From Meandrina meandrites (Eukaryota; Cnidaria; Anthozoa; Scleractinia; Meandrinidae): a DNA stretch of 64,000 nucleotides. Under the pieces are notes generated by a model. The model did no database searches, was not told the origin of the DNA, and worked only from the letters and a program-made list of their open reading frames with translations. The stretch is from positions 40,722,395-40,786,394 of the forward strand of contig OY855905.1 in assembly GCA_963693305.1 (NCBI GenBank), written 5' to 3'. Shown one piece after another: positions 12,817-24,530 of the stretch. The translations under genes were made by a program, and so were the position numbers. Position 1 is the stretch's first letter, and each line of letters begins with the position of its first letter.

Positions 12817-13043
12817 ATAAATCCCTTATTCGATGGTTTATCATAAACTACGAGCGAACATTTTGCTCATTGTTCAGTTGGAAGGGCATGTTTGACCGTT
12901 TAGCCACCTCTCTCAACATTGCATTTAAATGGTTTCCATGTTTGATCTAGGTCAAACATTTTCATCCAACATTTTTGCAACTCGCAAAATATCCGCGCGT
13001 AATATATGTTAAACCATCGAATAAGGTGTATTTATTATCCAAC
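12817..13043. mobile_element. MITE with inverted ends AATAAATCCCTTATTCGATG
   Basis: The left end reads aataataaatcccttattcgatggttta. The right end read in reverse is ggataataaatacaccttattcgatggttta. It encloses a copy of the GTTTGACCGTTTAGCCACC sequence also found in the tandem units. Confidence 0.6.
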
Positions 13044-13262
13044 ACTGCTTCGTAGAGTACAAATAACGCCCAAAACGAGTACAAATATCACACGATATTT
13101 GTACTCCAGAGAACTGGTTAGACAGGTTTTTGACGTGTTCTCGTGCTCTTGACCAATCAGTTAGCTGGATATACTTCTGTCACGCATTCGCGGCAAATAA
13201 ATATCCGCGAAATTCGCCCGCTTTGACTAGTTTGACATAACATTTTGGCTTGTTGAATAATA

Positions 13263-13338
13263 AATCTCTTATTAGACGTTTTGTTGTGTAGTATCGCCGA
13301 GAATTTTTACTCGTTGTTTGTATTTTGACTCGCCCTAC

Positions 13339-13376
<38 letters not shown>

Positions 13377-13409
13377 GGCGATACTACACAACAAAACGTC
13401 TAATAAGAT
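13263..13409. repeat. Hairpin (foldback) repeat
   Basis: Arms cttattagacgttttgttgt / acaacaaaacgtctaataag, continuing through GTAGTATCGCCGAG / CTCGGCGATACTAC and TTTTGACTCG / CGTCAAAATA around a short loop near 13338. Confidence 0.8.
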
Positions 13410-15456
13410 ATATGTATTTTTGTGCCAATTATAGCGGAGCTCCACAGCGGCCCGAAGTGCCGCAGAGCGGAGCCCCATAACTATCGTGCAAGGATAGAAA
13501 TTAAGAAAACCATGCGTTTGAGTTTTCATGGTCATCGGTGGCAAGCGGCATGGCTCGCGGGCGCGTGCGCTCAACATACGAACGAAGTCGTGCAACATGG
13601 CGGCCATACTCCAGAAAAAGCTTGACCTGGGCAGGCCTCCTACATGCTTGATTTTGACCATCCCCCTTTAGTTAAAAAATCGTAGAAGGTTGTAGGACAC
13701 TGTACATTTTTTTTTTCATGTTGAAAATCGACTAGGGATATTTCATTTCACTACACGAATCGATTTGGTGAAAAGGCGGCAAAAGCTCACCGCGGGAAAA
13801 GCGAGAAAATATTTCTTCGTTATTATTTTTTACCCCATCACATCTTAAGTTTTTATGTATACTTCAGAGATTTTTTCTCACATCAAAAAAATGATCTGGA
13901 CATTTCATATCAACTTAAACGAAGCAATTGCATGAAAAGGCGGCAAATCTTTGGTACGTACTGTTCACTTTTGCACTGTAAGCTGAATGAAAGACGCGAA
14001 GAAAGCTGTTGGAGAACTTACAGTAAGTCTTCCTGAATATTTCTCGCTCTATTTACTCATCTACATTATGGAAACTTGTGCCAAATGATTTAGGACAACC
14101 TCGTAACGGGGAGATCCGAAATAATTGCCGACTTGAAGATTATATATAGGACTACAAGTCAAAAAGAGCGATGACCAAGGTTCGACCTGCGGCTGAGCAA
14201 GGCTGAAAATCACTGAATTGAGCTCAAATAAAATTGAACTCAGAGCTGATCAAGTTCACTGAAGTGAAGCATAAAAGACTGTCAAAGGCTACACCAATGG
14301 AAAGAAAGGAATTGATCTTCGCTGAAAATTCATATAATTTATGCGCGGTGGTGTTGGGGTAATCTTTCAACGAAACTGCCGTGTTCGTCTCCGATATTTT
14401 TATTGGGCTGGTTTGGAAGCTTTGCCCTGCAGAATTTACAAGCCTTCTCCAATAATACGGTAACAAACGTAAATGTGTGCACTAAGAATAATCCCAATTT
14501 TATATTGAGAGAATTATACTTCATTTTTGAAGTTGTGTCGGTTTTCTGATCTTCCCGTAAATATTTATCAAACGTGTTCATGTTCGTACATTTGATACAG
14601 ACATTGTTTATTAAATATTTCGCTTAGACGAACTGTTTTCTGTTTCAGTTACTGGAGTTAACTGTGATCCAGGGTGCATTATTGGATTTTTAAAAACAAA
14701 TTATTGACATCAAAATCACGATTTCGGCTCGCTTGCATTTGTTTTGTTTCTCTTATCACTGCTTATCAGTGAGTGTGTTGAAATATCTTAGATGCGTAAA
14801 TGAATATTTCGCCGGTTTCGTTGCGAGTTACCTGTGCTTGGCTGAGTGAGTTCAGGCTTCACCTAACGCATATTTACTTACCAGAAATGAAGAAAATTCA
14901 TTCAGTTCTCTACATAAAATTTTCTTAGCAACGAGTACGATAAAACAGCCAGTCCTAGAGGTGTATTAATTTAATAGTGTACAGTAAACGTTGAAAACAG
15001 TTACAAAGATTTGTTTTGCGCCGACTTGCGTACGTGAGGAACCCAATAAAGTGCACTCGTCAATTTCAAGTTTAGAACCTGTCACGGGCAAGAAAATTCA
15101 GAGTTTTTCAGACGGGTCGATATGTTAACGGCAATGCATTGACGTCCCTTTCGTCAACAAAACCGTGAGAGGTTTTTAAGATATTAAGTTAAACCATGAG
15201 CGATTAAAATTTATTTTATACCTATATGGGCCACCGTATAAAGCTTAGAAATATAGTGTGTACTTATTTAGCAACACTGTAATTAACTCGAGCAAAATAA
15301 TTAATAAATGGGAGCTCCGCTTTTAGGCCTGCCTAAATCTAAATATTAGGGTCGTATGACGTGAACTACGTTATACTGCAGAATCACGATTTCTCGAACC
15401 CTCGGTTTCTCGAAACTCCGCATTTCTCAAACCAATTTTCGTTTCCCCCGGGGGTT
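13410..15456. other. Intergenic, no gene recognised
   Basis: AT-rich. 14215-14600 partly resembles 22060-22270 and 51330-51430 (CTGATCAAGTTCACTGAAGT and flanks), so this intergenic segment was copied along with the dispanin array. The 80-aa ORFs here overlap each other on one strand and show no conserved motif. Confidence 0.4.
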
Positions 15457-15560
15457 CGAGAAGTCGAGATTGAAAAGTAAAAGTAAAGTAACTTTATTTT
15501 AAGAGGGTAAACACTTTACAGTCGTTGACTGGTAAACCCGTGGCCCTCTCCTAAACAATT
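15457..15560 (-). repeat. Probable non-LTR retrotransposon tail
   Basis: AAAAGTAAAAGTAAAGTAAC followed by ttattttaagagggtaaacactttac. Read on the minus strand this gives a short 3' UTR with AATAAAG and a (TTAC/TTTTAC)-type simple tail, as at the end of cnidarian LINEs. No coding part left. Confidence 0.35.
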
Positions 15561-16157
15561 AAAATATAAATTACAATAATTTAAAAATACCTAAATATGA
15601 GTAATAACAAGTATAAAATTGGTAAAATTTGATAAAAATCAATAAAATAGACTAAAATCTTGTTGGTGCATGCAATAAAAAGAGTAAAAAGACACTAAGA
15701 GATTGAGAAATGGTCAATATTTGCGTACCCCTTATACTGTACTGGATTCTACTGTATGTTTTCAAAAATCGGCCATTTTGCTACCGTTAGCTTGTATCCA
15801 CCATCTTCGACCCGCCATCTTCGAATTTCTCCATTTCACGAATTTCCAGGACTGCACAGAGTCGTTTAAAGATCTTTAAATACTTAATCTTTCTCTGATT
15901 GTGCTAGCACGTTTCTTGGAATGATTTTGCAAATGTTAGTTATCGAAGAAGTTTTAAGCCAAAAGGCGGCTTACTGATGCCTGTTTCATAGCCTCTTATT
16001 CCAAACATAATGCCTCATTTTCACGAGACAATAGTTTTTATTTAGCTTTGACGAAGACTGAGACTCGCTAGAAATTCATCTAGCGCGCACCGGGACCAAA
16101 CATAAAACAAGAATTTTATTGCACAGGTGTACGCGGCAATACAGATTAGAGGATTTA

Positions 16158-16183
<26 letters not shown>
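15561..16183. other. Upstream region of gene B with (TA)n
   Basis: No gene seen. GGATTTATATTATATATA and a (TA)n run (about 16155-16182) immediately precede the pyrimidine tract of the first coding exon. GGATTT(A/G)TA also stands before the matching exons of genes C, D and E. It may be a core promoter or only the end of a 5' intron. Confidence 0.4.
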
Positions 16184-16191
<8 letters not shown>

Positions 16192-16239
16192 TCATCTTCA
16201 GGTAAAAGGGGTTACAGATAATCATTTGATATTAAAGAT
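16184..16239 (+). promoter_or_regulatory. 5' splice-acceptor-like tract and 5' UTR of gene B
   Basis: A pyrimidine tract ending ttcatcttcag (to 16201) is followed by a 38-nt leader up to the ATG. The same layout (pyrimidine tract, AG, 38-58-nt leader with GTRAAAnG at its start, ATG) occurs at 40264, 50723 and 56909. This suggests an upstream non-coding exon spliced to the start exon. Confidence 0.5.
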
Positions 16240-19200
16240 ATGGATAGCAGTGAGAAACCTCCTCCAGGTATGAATAAACCCTCAGACGTACATAGACCTT
16301 CCATGCTACAAGGGGATAGGGAGTAGAGCCACTCGCAGCTTTTTCGCCAAACAATAGCTAGTCGAAAAATACAGATGGTGGATTCTAGAAATTCTCTTGT
16401 GTAATGATCTCTTGGTAAAGTTCTTTTATTTACCTTGCCAACCCGGAAAAAGAATGGTGCTGGAATATCCCGTATGTATATTAGTCATCGAACATTTGTT
16501 GTTACTTCATGTTATTTCCTGATTGTATTTTTGCAGTGGAACTTCCACCTTACACACAGCAACAACCTAACACAGCTCAACCAGGTTTTCAACCTCAGCC
16601 TGGTTACCCAGCTCAACCTGGTTACCAACCACAGCCTGGTTACTCAGTTCAGCCCGGTTACCCAGGTCATCCTGGTCAGCCTCAGCCTGGTTACCCAACT
16701 CAGCCTGGTTACCCAGCTCATCCTGGTCAGCAGCCTCAACATGGTAACCCACCTCAATACGGTTACCCGCCACCTCAGCAGCTAGCCTATCCACCACAGC
16801 CTATCCAGCAAGTTCAGCAAAGCACCACTGTGGTCAATGTGGGCATGCCTGTAAGTCCCTTATAACAAGAAAGTTTAACGATAATAAATGCAGACATCGC
16901 AATGTAATTGCCAAGCTAAACTCCGATTAAATAAAATCCAATAAAGCTGACGGCTTCCCAAAAACGAAGCAGTAACCCTGAGTGCTATCATTATTGCAAT
17001 GTGCAGCAAAATGGTACCTGGAAGCAGATGAACTGAGAAAGAAAAAGAAACAGCTTCTAATCACACTTAATACAAACTTCAATTAAAACGCTACAGTGCA
17101 ATAAGTCATCGAAAAGTCATCGAAAGGAAAGGAAGAAACTTTCTGACGACAGACAATGACATCTCCACTGCAGGTGGGGGAAGGAGACAGCTTTCAGGGG
17201 ATATCAAAAGTAACTTTGCGTATTCATGTTCTTAAATAGAGCGTTCTCACTCACATGACCAGCGGCATATTGGTTTGCTAAAACAAAAGACGATTTTTAC
17301 ATCAAAACAGAGTTGAGTTCCCAGAGGAACGGCTTAGTGCACCAATACGGCCGCCGATTCTTTGTTTATGGCTGCTGTGATGTTATATGAAAACGCTCTT
17401 TAAAAGTGCTCAAATTATTTTTCATCAGTGTTACAAAAACTGTTTGTCTGCATGAAAGAACATCACAAAGTGTCAGATTATAACACAGGCAGAAGGAAAT
17501 TTTTTGTTAAAATTATTATTGTAACTACAATGTCGAGAGAAAGTGAAGTAGATTCTTCCATTTATATTATTTTATTTTTATTTTTTATTGTCCATGCTCA
17601 AAGTTGCGAAAATTCACAAAATTCTGTTAAAATCGATAACTGCACAGAACGTTGTCGGATACAGACAGTCACTGTTCCAGCTGTTTAAAGTCAGACTTCG
17701 TTTTCTGATTTGCTATGATAGTGGCTAACTGGTTTTAGAGAGTAATTTCCCTGATTTTCCGGTAAATCAATTTCAGGTATTCTAAGGTTGGGCTTTTTCG
17801 TCTACTTGTGTGTTAACGTAGCCTGCGAACGCAGACGTATTTCCGGCTGTCGCTTGTCTCCGCCGAAAACTATCGAAAATATCGGCCGGGAGAATATCGC
17901 TGTACTAATATCAACCACTGGACGTCGTGTTCGTACTATTCCAAGATGATTTATTACGAGAAATTGATCCAATGATCGATAACGTCAAACTAGAATACAA
18001 ACAAAATCTAATCTAAGCGACGCGAAAGGAACAAGGCCGAACGATCATTACATAACACAATGCACTAACGCAAGAACTAACAAAATAACGAAATGGAGAT
18101 TAATGGAAATAAAACTATATAAAGAGTGACATTTAACTTGCTTACCAATTGTCCTCTTGTACGCCTGGATAAGTTAGGAACGACAATATGTAACTACGCA
18201 ACAAACTTAGCAATCCTTCGCACAGTCGCACACAACGCAAAAACTGAACGCACGAGGTTCCGAAATACGATCTTCTAGAAGTTACGTCACTAATATTTAA
18301 CTCGACAGCAATTACACTGACTTCGAGAGAAATAAGAGGGTATGAATGGGGTTTAGTGTTTATTGTTATTTGCCCACATTTTTTAGTGTTTGCTGTTATA
18401 ATGGCCATTTTCTTAATGTTTACTGTTTCCGGAAAAAATACTGTTAAGTGTTTGGAGTGTTTTTCCGTCTTATAACATTGTAAATTTTTACCTGCTTTTC
18501 AAAAATCATGACTAAAATGGGGGTTGACAGAGCTACGCAACTCCTGCTGTGTGTCTATTGTGTTGTGCCACAGCCTTTAAAGTTTTGCTTTTACAAGCAT
18601 GTCTTTAAGCGATTTTCCTTTTCTATAAGAAATCAAGGGAGGCTCCTTGAATATCTCTCTGAGTAATGGTTGTTCTTGTATTAAATGCCATTTGTCCATT
18701 AGTATGCTTTCCAAACATTGTAATGATGGTTAAAATTGCGTCACAAAGGGTAGAAGCTTTTTGTGCGTTCTGTTTCTGTGTTAGAGCTGTTTTTCTGTCT
18801 GCATAGTTACCTTCTGAGAGGATCTTTTCCACCAATTTCTTAGGATAACTCCTAGAAATAAGGCACGTTTTGAAGGTTTTAATGCTGTCTGTAAAAGTAA
18901 CTCTTGAAGAGTTTGTTCTTAGAAGTGTGAGAGCTTCTCCTTTGAAAAAGCCTTTTTTAACGCCTGGTGGGTGACCTTTGTTGAAGTGAGTGCACTGAAA
19001 GGTTTCGGTTGGTTTGAAATGTGAACGCACGTTAAGAATGCTTTCATTCTCGAATCGCTCTCCGTTATAGACTGTTGTGTCCAAGAATGTTGTTTCATTT
19101 TCGGAGACTTCATCGGTGAACTTGATTGTAGGGTGATAAGAATTTAATTTCTCAATGAAAAGCTGAATGTATTATTTGTTTGTGTCCCACAAACAGAAGA

Positions 19201-21353
19201 TATCTTCAATAAACCTTTCCCACACTAGTTGTTGCTTAGTGCTTTGCCTCAAGATCTCCTTTTCTATTTTCGCCATAAAAATATTGGCAAATGCTGTTTT
19301 AGTGCCCATGGCTTGTTCCGTGTGTTTGGAGATAGATTTTTCCATTAAAATGGAAGGAATTTTCTTTTAGGATTAGGCTCAGCATTTTTCTAAGATAATG
19401 TGTAGCTATAGGAGGGTTTTGTCATGAAAGGTTTCGTATGCTTGACATACTAAAGTAATTCCTTCCTCCTGCGGGATGTTTGTGTAAAGGCTAGTGACAT
19501 CCATGGAGACTAGGATTGCGTTACTTGGAACCTTAGTGTTTTCAATTAAGGTAATGGAATCTGTCGTATCTTTCAGATACGAGTCTGTATTTGCGCTATA
19601 GGCTGAAGTAGTTTGTCTACAAAGGATGATAGGCGTTCTGTTGGGCCATTTCACAGCCCGATATGATAGGACGGCCGACCAAAGTCGGCTTGTGAATTTT
19701 TGTAAGAGTGTGGAAAGCTGGAATTTGAGGCGGATCTGGTGTCTGATTAAACCATTTAACCCTCTTGTACGAAAGTGGCATTCCACAAAGATGCAAAAGA
19801 CGATTCACTGACTGAAAATCAAGAAGGAATCGAGCAAAATACATGTATGCCACCAGCTGCAAGAATTTCTTTAACTAAAAAAATCGTATCTTTACGCTGT
19901 CGAAATATATCTTTTTCATATGTGAATATAACGACAAAAAGGTTGTGAAAAAAGTTCGGATTTCTCCTCGGAAATCTTCAATATTGTTCGGATATCTTCG
20001 AGAGCCTTCGGTAGTCTCCGGTGATCATCGTTAGTCTTCGGCAATCTTCCGAAATGATCGGGAGTCGTCGGAAAATGGCGGAAAACGTCTTGATATACTA
20101 AAAAAACAATGTTGGCTTTTGTCAAGCCGTTTTTGTTTCTTCCTGGATAAAATTTACTGTTTTAGTGAATTTTTTACTGTTAGTGTTAAAATGCCTAAAA
20201 TTTTACTGTTTCATGTTACAGAGCCTAAAAATTAAGTGTTTAGTGTTATCGAGGTACCCCCATTCAGACCCTCAAATAAGCCGTGTCGCTGTTCAAAACA
20301 AAGAAAGTGATAAGATGTAAAACGGAGGTTTAAGTCCTTTAACGCGAGGTTAACTAACCTGTGCACTGCAGTCTTTGCACACCATTTATTATTGCAAAGT
20401 AGCGTTAAAATATACGAATTCAAAGGAAAAATGTAAGGACATAGAAAAAAAAATATAAATAAGAGATAACATTATTACACAAGGCAGCCCAAAGGGTTGT
20501 TTATTCTATTTATTATGGTAAATTTATATGTCAATCTCATTAGTTTTATTCTGTCGTAGGCCACCCAAACCATCATCGTGCCGGCGAATCCTCGTCCTAA
20601 AAATTACCTTGGCTTATCAATATGTACCTGCCTGCTGTGCGCTTGGCCTATCGGATTGGCCGCGATTGTGTTCTCTTGTATGGTAAGAAAAATTATAGAC
20701 CTTAAACATGACCTGAACAACAGCTGCGAGGGAACGTAGTATTGTCAGAAAGTTTTCATTTCTGTGTGACAAATTTGAAAGATGGAAGCAAACAGGGGGG
20801 GGGGGGGGGGGGGGTAGCCAGGATTTTCCAAAGGGGGGGGGGGAGGGGGGAGGAGGTTACACTGTGTCACACCCAGGGCACTTACATAGTCCACTGCAGA
20901 TGTACTAGGAAAGATTTATGGCAAGTTGATTCTTTGGATTTGCGCTTTTTTGCCACCTGAATTATAGAGTTTTTATGTTGTTTACTTAAAATATTATCTC
21001 AGAAGAGCCAGCCCCCCCCCCCCCCCCTGCCCCCCCTGGCAAAATCAGTACAACATGTACGTGCGCAATATTTGAATATACTTTGCATATAATGCTTTTT
21101 TTTTGTAAACGTGCGGATGTTTACGTTGGAATGTCTTTGTAATCCTCATCATTTGTCCTCCTTTTTACAAAACAAATTCTGCACATGGAAAGTAACTGAT
21201 GAATATTTTTTCTGTCTTCACCAGGTGGACAGCTCATATGACTCAGGAGATTACAACGGTGCCTTGAGAAACGCAAACATCGCCAAGTGGCTTAATTTGG
21301 CTTCGATCTTGTGTGGCATCATCATCGTCATTATTATTGCTACCAGCATTTAA
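16240..21353 (+). CDS. Dispanin/CD225 gene B, complete (4 exons, 197 aa)
   Basis: Exons 16240-16267, 16537-16850, 20560-20682 and 21225-21353, all with GT-AG borders and joining in frame. The start is the first ATG of the conserved leader (MDSSEKPPP). Residues about 10-114 form a cytoplasmic Pro/Gln/Gly/Tyr-rich tail with repeats such as [16 protein letters not shown], ending [10 protein letters not shown]. Residues about 129-155 hold NYLGLS and the first hydrophobic segment with [11 protein letters not shown] and VFSCM. Then come a loop with [17 protein letters not shown] and a C-terminal TM (about 178-197) ending IIATSI. This is the dispanin fold with a SynDIG/PRRT-like Pro-rich N-terminus; IFITM relatives act in membrane trafficking and antiviral restriction. 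Membrane-proximal cysteines could be palmitoylated. Intron 2 (3.7 kb) carries a composite mobile element. 3' end: AATAAA at 21473. Confidence 0.9.
16560..16770 (+). repeat. Coding minisatellite in gene B exon 2
   Basis: Imperfect 15-33 bp units encoding QPGYPAQ / QPGYQP / HPGQ. The repeat is the main size difference between dispanin copies. The antisense and alternative-frame ORFs over it are shadows. Confidence 0.85.
16851..18335 (+). other. Gene B intron 2, 5' part
   Basis: The first ~90 bp (donor GTAAGT, then a CCAATAAA at about 16940) match the start of intron 2 in genes C and D. Beyond that no gene is recognised; the 86-codon ORF at 17428-17688 has no recognised homologue. Confidence 0.5.
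18336..20273. mobile_element. Composite element with short TIRs and 6-bp target duplication
   Basis: The left end GAGGGTATGAATGGGG mirrors the right end CCCCATTCAGACCCTC. Outside both ends stands AAATAA, which looks like a 6-bp target-site duplication. Subterminal stretches on both sides are built of TTTACTGTT/TTAGTGTTA words. The interior is a decayed Penelope-like element on the minus strand, so either the Penelope-like copy was carried by, or inserted in, a TIR element, or these are the ends of an unusual Penelope-like family. It lies in intron 2 of gene B. Confidence 0.6.
18623..19862 (-). pseudogene. Penelope-like element reverse transcriptase, degenerate
   Basis: The minus strand carries, in order, a finger-region piece with LTKIHKP...GRPIISGC (about 19,740-19,660), the palm motif [18 protein letters not shown] (about 19,510-19,450), a catalytic-box region reading FIEDIF (19196-19213), [11 protein letters not shown] and a C-terminal part with [22 protein letters not shown]. 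These are typical of Penelope-like RTs. The pieces lie in different frames with stops between them, and the usual second catalytic Asp in the xxDD box is Glu here. No GIY-YIG domain remains. Inactive. Function, when intact: target-primed retrotransposition. Confidence 0.88.
20788..21048. mobile_element. Poly(G/C)-bounded inverted element in gene B intron 3
   Basis: Starts with a long G run, tagccaggattttc and a second G run; ends with a C run and tgccccccctggcaaaatc. The halves GCCAGGATTTT and CTGGCAAAATC are inverted. Related short elements sit at 48281-48954 and 55339-55526. Homopolymer lengths may be unreliable in the assembly. Confidence 0.5.
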
Positions 21354-21472
21354 CTCCTTGCTTGCTTGACAGTGTCCTTAGTTTCTTATATCCAAGCCCG
21401 ATTTCAGATAATAAATAGGACTGAGTGAAGTAGATCCCATTCAGTCTGTAATCACACGATAAGTACGATTGC

Positions 21473-21478
21473 AATAAA
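21473..21478 (+). terminator. Polyadenylation signal, gene B
   Basis: AATAAA about 120 bp after the TAA of exon 4, in the conserved 3' flank. Best candidate for gene B. Confidence 0.55.
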
Positions 21479-21521
21479 TCCCCTTTACCTATTTATTGTA
21501 AAGCATTCCAGTGTTACTTAA

Positions 21522-21731
21522 CAGTTATTCCATGAGCCCGCGTTGGATAGGAGGTGGTAAATAGCCAACGAGGCGCGAAGTGCCGAGTTGGCTATGACCA
21601 CTTGTATCCAACGCGGGCACATGTAGCCTGTGAATACAGCCGCCTCTCCACGCTCCAACCCACTTGCCGCGTTCGGGTCGGAGCGTGGAGAGGCGGCTGT
21701 ATTCGCAGGCTAGGGCTCATGGAATAATTGT
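21522..21731. repeat. Nested triple hairpin (cruciform-like) element
   Basis: The outer arms GTTATTCCATGAGC / GCTCATGGAATAATT enclose two further hairpins: GCCCGCGTTGGATA / TATCCAACGCGGGC, and a 33-bp stem TAGCCTGTGAATACAGCCGC / GCGGCTGTATTCGCAGGCTA continuing CTCTCCACGCTCC. Single outer halves (ttattccatgagcaag) occur at about 51283 and 57427. Confidence 0.8.
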
Positions 21732-22678
21732 TTTATTAAATTCTTCTTTAGTGTAAATCAACTGGACATTTCATTTTGATGTAAACGAAGTGATAGTTGG
21801 AGGCGGCGGGAAAATTTGTGGCGAACGAGAGATCAGCGAGAGAGTTTTCTCCTGAAGATTTTCCTCGGACAATCTCCTCGTAAATCGTCTTTTCATCCTG
21901 GAAAATTGTGGCAACAATTAAGGTTTACGGGAAGATCCGAAGCAATAGCTTTTCTGGAAATTATACGCCTTGTGTAAGACGAGCGAAGCAAGTGTGTTTA
22001 CATATTGTACTTGTTTACGGCTCCACGGCTGTCATCAAGACTACTACATTATGCTGAAACGAAATTGCACTCAGAGTCGATGAAGTTTATTGAAGTATAA
22101 AAGGACAAGATCAAGATTGAAAGGTAACAAACTTAACTAAAGTGCTGAACCTAATTTTACGTCGAACAATGAATGAAATTGTGTCAGTTTTCTGGTCTTC
22201 CCGTAAATTATTTGCTGCTTTTCTTCTTCGTTCAGTCGCTCTTGTTGTACATTTTAAAGTATTTTAATTAAACATTTCGCATCAATCCTTTCAGTTTTAC
22301 GTAGTTGAGTCAACTATGGCATTTTTGTGGTATTTGTGTGGTTTAAGAGAAGGCACTGTCGATTATTTCTTGTATAAGCTTATAAAGCTCGCCAAATTTG
22401 CCATTTTCCTGATGGAACTTTCGCTTCCCACAGGAACATTTTAAGCTGAGCGGACTTGCCGCACTCGTTTCCCATATAAGGTCAAACGTATGTATATTAG
22501 CTGATAACCGGGATTCAGTAAACCAATCACAAAGCTAGAAATGCAATATCCGAGGTTGCGAATTTAATAATGTCCAATAACCAACTCGGGCGCATTATAT
22601 ATGAGCTTCCCAACGCATTCTCAAATGGTACCAATTCGATTTCTAGAATTTTGCCATAACTGTGCCGGATAAGTATAG
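21732..22678. other. Intergenic, no gene recognised
   Basis: 22060-22270 is distantly similar to 14230-14600 (same GAAGT-TATAAAAGGAC... and TTTTCTGRTCTTCCCGTAAAT landmarks). Otherwise nothing recognised. Confidence 0.4.
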
Positions 22679-22783
22679 GTAATCACATGATTTCGAGTGC
22701 AATTTGGGATAAATCAGCACGAGTAAATTTTTTACGAGCGCTGATTTATCCCAAATTGCAAGAGAAAAATCATGTGATTACTT
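22679..22783. repeat. Hairpin repeat GTAATCACATGATTT
   Basis: Left arm ggtaatcacatgatttcgag...gcaatttgggataaatcagc and its inverted partner ending aaatcatgtgattac. A degenerate single arm recurs at about 23493-23540. Confidence 0.7.
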
Positions 22784-22784
22784 G

Positions 22785-23343
22785 TTAATAATACACATAC
22801 AAAAATTTCTCTGCAAGTGGATGACAAACAAGATGTGTTCGGTCGCTTACCTTTCCGAATCGTTGTTAAAACATTACGGAGTTGCCAAGCTTTGTAAATC
22901 CAAAAAAAAGCTCTCTGTCATGCATTATCAGGTGCTTTCATCCTCATTCAGTTACATGGGAATGAGCTGAAATGTGCGACTTCAATTCAGGCTTGTAATC
23001 TTCCTTCTTTACGAGCTGTCGCGAAAGAAAATCCTCGATTAGTAGCCTTCAGTAGTTTCGTAGAGCCTCTTTTGTGCTGCACAAACGTCCAGTTGCTAGT
23101 ATATTAGTTTATACGCTGATAATTTTCGTTAAATCGGTCAAACTTTGCATTAATTGATGTTTTTGTTCTCTCCAAACCCTCCGACAGCGGCCGCTATTTT
23201 GTTTGGCGCGCTTTCGCGGCTTTCCTATCAATCATCTTAATTTCAATTTTCTGCACTCAATTTCATCTTTTTGCACTGTTTGGGATTAATTCACGTGCTC
23301 TTAGCCAATGAGCTTGCTGAAATTTTTGCATGTGTATTATTAA
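22785..23343. mobile_element. TTAA-flanked MITE
   Basis: TTAA on both sides of inverted ends TAATACACATACAAAAATTT and its partner (AAATTTTTGCATGTGTATTA). TTAA duplications are typical of piggyBac and Kolobok elements. No transposase; the 62-aa ORF at the left end is not conserved. Confidence 0.65.
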
Positions 23344-24309
23344 CTGGGTAATCGGACTTCAAAGTCTTTCATTCTATAATCAAAATGTGTATAACAGGCT
23401 TGTTTAGATTGTTCGACAACACAAAGTACTTTTTAACATGAGTCACCTTCTTGTAGTTTAATAGTTAAACTAGTTCGTAGTACAATTTGTATAGGTAATC
23501 ACAAGATTTCGAGTGCAATTTGTGATAAATCAGAACTAGTGAATTTTTCAAAGGCTTACCAAATTGGGACACCCCAAAGAAACACTTCGGAAATAGGATA
23601 CGAATAGGATACGGACTGAATACAAACATACTCGCGCGTGTAAATTAAATTCTCAGTTCAAGTTGTCTTCGGCTTTGCCGTCGAGATTTCCGAAGTATTC
23701 TTTGGGGTGCCCCAGAGAAGGATTTGTAGTGGAGCACGTTCTGCTTTCTAGGACCGGTATAGGCAGTAATTTTGAACAATTTTAGCGAAAATTGCATAAA
23801 TTGTCCCGACAACTGGTACATATCATGGTAAATCGGCAAATTTACGACCTAATTTGATATTCCAGCAAGGTTTAAAAGAACTATCCGCAAACTGATCAGA
23901 CTCAAATTACACCAGATTATAGTTCAAAGACTGTTCTCTCCAGGACCGGGAGCTCTTACTAAAGCGAGTAGGGGAAAGATATTTTTTGGGCCCACCCTTG
24001 CCACGATATGTTTGATTTTTACGGAGAGGCACTCTTAACAAGTAAGATCTTTATTGGTCTAACCTTTTACATTGATTAACCAGTGAACGAATATTAAACC
24101 GAGTGTAAAATCTAAAAAAAAAATCCCGAAAAATGAAGTTCAGCGGCAATAGAAAATTAATCCAACTTTACTTTAGTTCCATTCCATTTAATGATTTGCT
24201 TTTATCAGCCTCTGGCGATTTCGTGGGAAAGCACGCGTGCAAGATCACTGCGAAGACTCACCTCCTCTTATTCCCTCGCGACTTTGCCGTCGCTTTCAGC
24301 GGCATCAAA
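23344..24309. other. Intergenic, no gene recognised
   Basis: AT-rich. A short inverted pair CCCAAAGAA(A/T)(A/C)CTTCGGAAAT (about 23572-23595 and 23690-23710) flanks ~100 bp. Nothing coding recognised. Confidence 0.35.
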
Positions 24310-24530
24310 GCCTCGAATTGAACGCGATCGAACTAATTGAACCTGATCGACCCAATCGAACGCAATCGAACGTTCGATTAGGTTCTATTGCCCAAATTTT
24401 TTTGTGAAAGTTCGATTGTGTTTGATTACCGAACTCAATCGAACCCAATCGTGTGATTTGGTTCGATTAAGTTCGATCAAGTTGGATTAATCGAACGTTC
24501 GATTTGGTTCGATTAGTAACGTCGGGTTAC
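24310..24530. repeat. TCGAAC-rich simple repeat/foldback
   Basis: About 15 copies of (A/G)ATCGAAC or GTTCGATT in both orientations, including two palindromic AATCGAACGTTCGATT centres. Able to fold extensively. No ORF. Confidence 0.75.
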
